From Candidatus Latescibacterota bacterium (lineage in GTDB: Bacteria > Latescibacterota > UBA2968 > UBA8231), in assembly GCA_022827165.1 (NCBI GenBank), contig JAJDTN010000354.1, positions 1-7,504 on the forward strand: a stretch of DNA of 7,504 bases, in the 5' to 3' direction. Position 1 is the first letter of the stretch, and each line of letters opens with the position of its first letter. The notes beneath the pieces were generated by a model. That model was given only the letters and a program-made list of their open reading frames with translations. It was not told the DNA's origin and searched no databases. A program made the position numbers and the translations under genes. This document shows positions 6,266 through 7,504 of the stretch, in pieces.

Positions 6266-6286
6266 CGCCCCCACCTTCGGGGGGCG
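6266..6286. terminator. Possible terminator hairpin between convergent genes
   Basis: CGCCCCC (6266-6272) pairs with GGGGGCG (6280-6286) across a 7-nt loop, in the 205-bp gap between two converging genes. A second, one-bulge hairpin lies at 6311-6338 (GGCCCGC/GCGGGGCC), close to the stop of the minus-strand esterase-like gene. Neither has a T run, so intrinsic termination is only suggested by position. I see no gene in 6149-6353. Confidence 0.35.
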
Positions 6287-6353
6287 TGCGCGTGACTGCA
6301 GGGGAGGCGAGGCCCGCTCCCCAACCCGTGGCGGGGCCCGGCGGTCTGCGGAC

Positions 6354-7238
6354 CTACCGCCAGTGCGGCGGCACGATGGGAGCGTCGAACCCGAGCTTCT
6401 CGGCCACCCAGCTCTCCTCGTACAGGCCGTCCTTGTAGCCGGAGCGCTCAGAGGCGTGGACCGTGGTCTCGCCGCGGATGGCCCCGGTGAGCGGACGGAT
6501 CGCTTCCGGCGCCAGGACCGAGCCTTCCGGACCCGCCATGATGAGGGTGGTCGCCCCTACCTTGGGGGCGAAGGCCCGCAGGTCGAAGTGGGACAGCGTC
6601 GCCGCCACTGAACTCCGCGCTGACGGATTGCTCCTCAGAAGGTCGTTGTACTCCTCCAGAGGGTAGGCCCGGCTGCGTTGCGCGAGACCGAGGGGATCGT
6701 AGAACAGCTCGGGGGTGCACACCAGGTGAGTGGCCAGCGGCCGCAGCGCCAGGCTCTGCATGGCCACATCGTTGCCGATGGCCACAACCCGCGTCCTGTC
6801 GATGCACTCGAGGGAGTTCAGGAACTCCAGGCCGCGCACCGCGTCGGCGGCGATCCCCCGGAAGATGTAGGTCGCCGGCGATTCGATCCCCTCGGTGAGC
6901 AGGCCGGGGAACATCGCCGCGAAGGGCCTGTCCGAGTTGCGCTGGCCCCTGCCGGCCAGGGAGAAGGTCACGAACCGGCCGCGGATGGCAACCGCCGATC
7001 CCTGGGGGATCATCTGATGCACGCTCATGTACTTCGGCGGCCAGTAGAGCGCCGGGAAGGGCCCCTCCCCCTTCGGGACGTTCAGGTATCCGAACAACCG
7101 GTACGGCCCGATGCTGGTGAGGCGGATGCCGCTCATGGTGGCGAAGTCGGTCTCCCGCAGCGGGATCGCCTCGACCTCGGGCTCCGCCGGCACGGAGTCC
7201 AGCTCCGCGAGAACGTCGTCCCAGTAGGCGTCAGGCAT
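6354..7238 (-). CDS. Acetyl-xylan-esterase-like (AXE1) paralogue lacking the catalytic triad (probable pseudoenzyme)
   Basis: A 294-residue alpha/beta-hydrolase-fold protein without signal peptide. AXE1/cephalosporin C deacetylase features: RLFGYLNVPKGEGPFPALYW (47-66), RGQ (97-99), PGLLTEGI..P.TYIFRGIAADAVRGLEFL (111-140) and the VD..R turn before the nucleophile elbow. Recalled against Thermotoga maritima Axe, the elbow GGSQGG becomes I-G-N156-D-V-A. The acid loop GLMDNICPP becomes A-G-P-E-G239-S-V-L-A. The catalytic His aligns with Y268 (SGYKDG). G239 to Y268 keeps the 29-residue Asp-His spacing. The reading frame is full length and clean, so this looks like a maintained non-catalytic relative rather than a decayed gene. 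The ATG has GGGAGG 6 nt upstream, inside the end of the preceding esterase gene, and overlaps its stop by 8 bp (ATGCCTGA). Both proteins are thus made together; a partner or regulatory subunit role is an inference. Confidence 0.82.
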   Translation of the reverse strand: MPDAYWDDVLAELDSVPAEPEVEAIPLRETDFATMSGIRLTSIGPYRLFGYLNVPKGEGPFPALYWPPKYMSVHQMIPQGSAVAIRGRFVTFSLAGRGQRNSDRPFAAMFPGLLTEGIESPATYIFRGIAADAVRGLEFLNSLECIDRTRVVAIGNDVAMQSLALRPLATHLVCTPELFYDPLGLAQRSRAYPLEEYNDLLRSNPSARSSVAATLSHFDLRAFAPKVGATTLIMAGPEGSVLAPEAIRPLTGAIRGETTVHASERSGYKDGLYEESWVAEKLGFDAPIVPPHWR

Positions 7239-7504
7239 CCGACGCCTCCCGTCCGAGATGACGAGCGAAGAACTCGCCTTCGATCGCCCCGTGTTCGTGA
7301 CCGCCGGCGTCGTGTCCCGCCCCGTCGTAGGCGTACAGCCGCTTCTCCTCGCTCGCGATCTCGCGGAACAGGGCGTACCCCGTCTCGGGGGGACAGATGT
7401 TGTCCTGCAGTCCTATGTTGACGACGATCGGGCAGGTGATCCGGTCCGCGAAGTTGATGCAGTCGAAGTAGTTCAGCGTCCGCTCCACCCGCTCCCGGCT
7501 CGAC
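7231..7504 (-). CDS. Acetyl xylan esterase / cephalosporin C deacetylase-like hydrolase, C-terminal part (5' end beyond the right edge)
   Basis: The last 91 codons of a minus-strand gene are present. The frame is open to the edge (upstream residues SSRERVERTL), so the true start lies outside the window and the internal GTG at 7488 is not the start. The segment is a near-classic AXE1 C-terminus: TLNYFDCINFADRI, then IGLQDNICPPETGYALF containing the catalytic Asp, then YAYDGAGHDAGG containing the catalytic His, 30 residues later. The family hydrolyses acetyl esters on xylo-oligosaccharides and other small carbohydrates or cephalosporins as cytoplasmic oligomers. The nucleophile Ser lies beyond the edge and was not seen. 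The stop overlaps the start of the downstream triad-less paralogue by 8 bp, giving a tandem, coupled pair. Identification as AXE1-like is firm; the actual substrate is unknown. Confidence 0.85.
   Translation of the reverse strand, partial: SSRERVERTLNYFDCINFADRITCPIVVNIGLQDNICPPETGYALFREIASEEKRLYAYDGAGHDAGGHEHGAIEGEFFARHLGREASDA

Noticed and set aside
4762..6438. A 558-codon plus-strand open frame across the end of the GH32-like gene, the LTxxQ protein and the convergent gap
   Set aside because: It is rich in R, P, A and G without domain features and lies in another frame over two well-supported genes.
6354..7504. A single esterase gene split by a frameshift
   Set aside because: The right-hand piece is the C-terminal part of one AXE1 protein, while the following frame begins with the N-terminal part of another and has its own ribosome site. 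The order and content fit two tandem genes, not one broken gene.

Overview
The window is high-GC bacterial DNA with short intergenic gaps, Shine-Dalgarno starts and overlapping gene ends. It codes for carbohydrate-active proteins, a phytanoyl-CoA-dioxygenase-like (PhyH) oxygenase and several small uncharacterised proteins. This mix recalls uncultured environmental phyla rich in PhyH and sialidase-like genes (Planctomycetota, Latescibacterota, Poribacteria and relatives). That is an impression from gene content only: there is no rRNA, tRNA or marker gene here to fix the taxon.

Layout, left to right. (1) 1-147, minus: the start of a secreted protein that runs off the left edge. (2) 256-1397, minus: a two-gene unit. 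A 92-residue protein of unknown function overlaps by one base (TGATG) a 287-residue PhyH-family Fe(II)/2-oxoglutarate oxygenase with its metal and co-substrate ligands intact. (3) 1501-1896, minus: a 107-residue multi-pass membrane protein followed by the one convincing intrinsic terminator in the window. (4) 2173-3828, minus: a 551-residue sialidase-like (BNR/Asp-box) propeller with what looks like an inserted concanavalin-type domain. (5) 4052-5623, plus, divergent from (4): a 523-residue GH32-like five-bladed-propeller glycosidase homologue with unusual active-site motifs. It is followed after 42 bp by (6) 5666-6148, a small secreted protein with two LTxxQ-type motifs. (7) 6354-7504, minus: two tandem acetyl-xylan-esterase-like (AXE1/cephalosporin C deacetylase) genes overlapping by 8 bp. 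The upstream one, cut by the window edge, keeps its catalytic Asp and His. The downstream one appears to have lost all three triad residues.

The sialidase-like and GH32-like proteins lack signal peptides and share a 223-bp divergent control region, so they may act together in the cytoplasm on an imported sugar derivative. The esterase pair would fit removal of acyl groups from the same kind of substrate, but nothing in the sequence proves a shared pathway. The most unusual points are the triad-less esterase paralogue coupled to an apparently active one, the GH32-like protein without the standard acid/base motif, and the small protein coupled to the PhyH oxygenase. No CRISPR array, insertion sequence, tRNA or rRNA was seen.
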